Origin: Novosphingobium sp. SG707
GTDB taxonomy: Bacteria; Pseudomonadota; Alphaproteobacteria; Sphingomonadales; Sphingomonadaceae
Length of the DNA stretch: 64,000 nucleotides
Assembly: GCF_012275515.1 (NCBI RefSeq)
Contig: NZ_JAAZQL010000001.1
Span: 1-64,000, forward strand
Direction: 5' to 3'
Part shown: positions 62,712 through 64,000 of the stretch, in pieces
Numbering within the stretch: position 1 is the first letter of the stretch
Layout: each line of letters opens with the position of its first letter
Position numbers and translations under genes: made by a program
Notes under the pieces: generated by a model
What the model was told of the DNA's origin: nothing
Seen by the model: the letters and a program-made list of their open reading frames with translations, nothing else
Database searches by the model: none

Positions 62712-64000
62712 TTATCGTACCGCTTGCCTTGTTGCTCGCTCCACCAGATAAGCCAATGAACGGTAAGGTATATTTGCGTGATCGCTGAGACCGATTTCGC
62801 ATGTCCTGCTGGTCGAATAGCCTTGCGTGCAGCCTGACGGAACCGACTCGGGCAAATCGCGCAGCGCATGATCGTTCAGCTCAGGAAGTGTGAAGCCCTT
62901 GTCGCCGGCAAAACCGCAACATCCTATGCCCTGCGGCATCACCACCCGCGTTGCGCAGGCGCGCGCCACCGCCGCCAGCTTGGGCTCCAACCCCATGCGG
63001 CGGCTGCTGCATGTGATATGCAGCATGACCGTCTCGTCCAGTTGGTTGACAGTCAGACGGGGCAGAATCACGTCATGCAGGAACTCTGCAATATCGACGA
63101 TGGCCACGCCGCGCCCCCTCGCCTGTGCACGCCGCCGCAGACGGAAGGTACAGGGGCTGGTGTCCATCAGCACGCGCGGCGCCCCGCTTGCCTCGACAGC
63201 ATCGAGCACGGCGTCGGCCATGCGGTCGGCAGTTGCGGCCAGCCCCTTGCTTTCCCATGCCATGCCGCAACACAGGCCGCTTTCGCAGGGGCTGACGGCA
63301 AGGTTGATGTCCGCGCGCCGAGCCAGCATCGCGAGGATGTCGCTGAGCGGCATATCCGCTGGATCGGCCGCCGCTGGCCCCATGGTGCGCGCCGCGCAGC
63401 TTGAGAGATAGAGCCAATCGGCAGGCCCGTTTGCGATCGGGCGCGCAAGAGGCATAGGCCGGGGCAGATATTCGGGCGCGACAGGCGCAAGTCCACCTGT
63501 CGCCCGCCGCAGCCCGCGGCTGAGCGCAGAAAGATTGCCCCGCCCGATCACCCGTCCTGCCCCCTGCCCCAAACCCAGCATCGCCCGTGTGGCGGCCAGG
63601 GTTGCCGGGAGATGGTCGGCCAGCACATCGCCGATCTTTTGCGCCAGGCCCCCGCGCCGCTTGCCGCGCTCCTGCTTCATCAGAAGGCCCGTCTCGATGC
63701 CCACCGGGCAGGCATTGGCGCAAAGGCCACAGGCCGCACAACTGTCGACGCCAGCAAAGGCGTAGGATTGTTTCAGCGCATCGCCGTCTTCCCCCGCCTC
63801 CTCGCGGCGGGCGATCTCCCGCGCGGCGACGATCCGCTGGCGCGGCGAGAGCGTGAAGCCATGCGAGGGGCATGACGGCTCGCAAAAGCCGCATTCCATG
63901 CAAGTGTCCACCAATGGATCGACCGGCGGCAAGGGCTTGAGATGGTGCAAATGGGCCCGCGGATCATCGTTGAGGATCACGCCCGGATTGAGCAGTCCCA
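62712..64000 (-). CDS. FAD-linked oxidoreductase with 4Fe-4S domains, D-lactate dehydrogenase-like (5' truncated by window)
   Basis: The open frame runs off the right edge. At the edge it reads GLLNPGVILNDDP, the usual end of an FAD-linked oxidase C-domain, so the true start lies beyond the window. What follows are two 4Fe-4S motifs (CMECGFCEPSCPSHG and CAACGLCANACPVG) and cysteine-rich CCG-type regions (CESGLCCGM; GCCGFAGDKG). This order is that of fused D-lactate/D-2-hydroxyacid dehydrogenases that donate electrons to quinone or cytochrome. It could oxidise the D-lactate made by gloB. Confidence 0.85.
   Translation of the reverse strand, partial: GLLNPGVILNDDPRAHLHHLKPLPPVDPLVDTCMECGFCEPSCPSHGFTLSPRQRIVAAREIARREEAGEDGDALKQSYAFAGVDSCAACGLCANACPVGIETGLLMKQERGKRRGGLAQKIGDVLADHLPATLAATRAMLGLGQGAGRVIGRGNLSALSRGLRRATGGLAPVAPEYLPRPMPLARPIANGPADWLYLSSCAARTMGPAAADPADMPLSDILAMLARRADINLAVSPCESGLCCGMAWESKGLAATADRMADAVLDAVEASGAPRVLMDTSPCTFRLRRRAQARGRGVAIVDIAEFLHDVILPRLTVNQLDETVMLHITCSSRRMGLEPKLAAVARACATRVVMPQGIGCCGFAGDKGFTLPELNDHALRDLPESVPSGCTQGYSTSRTCEIGLSDHANIPYRSLAYLVERATRQAVR

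Overview
The window looks like the chromosome of a high-GC alphaproteobacterium of the Sphingomonadales type (Novosphingobium/Sphingomonas-like). This is inferred from gene style only: strong GC-rich codon bias, four TonB-dependent receptors (TBDRs) plus a remnant of a fifth, many exported glycoside hydrolases, and MFS, SSS, LysR and AraC partners. No rRNA, tRNA, transposase, phage gene or CRISPR array was seen.

Layout. (1) 1-3.8 kb, plus strand: the end of a ManD-type mannonate dehydratase, an ACS-family MFS transporter and a cytoplasmic GH31 glycosidase. (2) 3.9-16.1 kb, minus strand: a TBDR, two exported GH2 enzymes, an exported BD-FAE-like esterase and a second ACS transporter, then glpD-glpK. 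Together with ManD this reads as a glucuronoside or hemicellulose side-chain utilisation locus with glycerol catabolism attached. (3) 16.2-22.4 kb: a decayed zone with an MFS/TBDR chimeric pseudogene and an amine-oxidase tail, plus a nitroreductase, an SDR, an AraC regulator and several small unknown genes. (4) 22.4-32.3 kb: three exported type I sulfatases, a TBDR and a LysR regulator, i.e. a sulfate-ester scavenging island. (5) 32.5-45.0 kb: DUF3311 and SSS transporter, LysR regulator, DHDPS-family lyase/deaminase, a three-subunit FAD/[2Fe-2S] amine or imino-acid dehydrogenase, VOC protein, RidA, an exported GH3 enzyme and a TBDR broken by a single-base frameshift. (6) 45.3-51.8 kb: AraC/SDR and LysR/MDR divergent pairs, a membrane protein, a MocR regulator, an unknown protein and a DUF983 protein. 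(7) 52.2-58.1 kb: two divergent exported GH31 enzymes, one of them resembling PA14-containing alpha-xylosidase. (8) 58.1-64 kb: glyoxalase II, a ribbon-helix-helix protein, an outer-membrane MetA-type barrel, an AcoR-type sigma-54 activator and the C-terminal half of a D-lactate-dehydrogenase-like flavoprotein.

The most notable observation is regulatory. In region 5 the same inverted repeat, TTGC-N7-GCAA (GTTGC-N7-GCAAC in three of four copies), occurs exactly once ahead of each of four transcription units: DUF3311-SSS; the LysR/DHDPS divergent pair; VOC-RidA; and TBDR-GH3. It has the form of a LysR box and ties outer-membrane uptake, glycosidase, inner-membrane uptake and catabolic enzymes into one probable regulon under the local LysR protein. 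The enzyme set resembles hydroxyproline catabolism (D-hydroxyproline dehydrogenase plus LhpC), but the epimerase and the final aldehyde dehydrogenase are absent, and a GH3 enzyme and TBDR are attached. The substrate could be a glycosylated imino acid or an opine-like compound.

Second, the RHH-gloB operon has a near-consensus sigma-54 promoter and an upstream GACACA-TG-TGTGTC repeat, close to the AcoR-type activator. Third, the two GH31 genes share an intergenic region with two LacI-type operator-like sites. Fourth, FadR-type operator-like sites stand before glpD and before the first TBDR. All regulatory assignments come from reading the sequence by eye and are inference.
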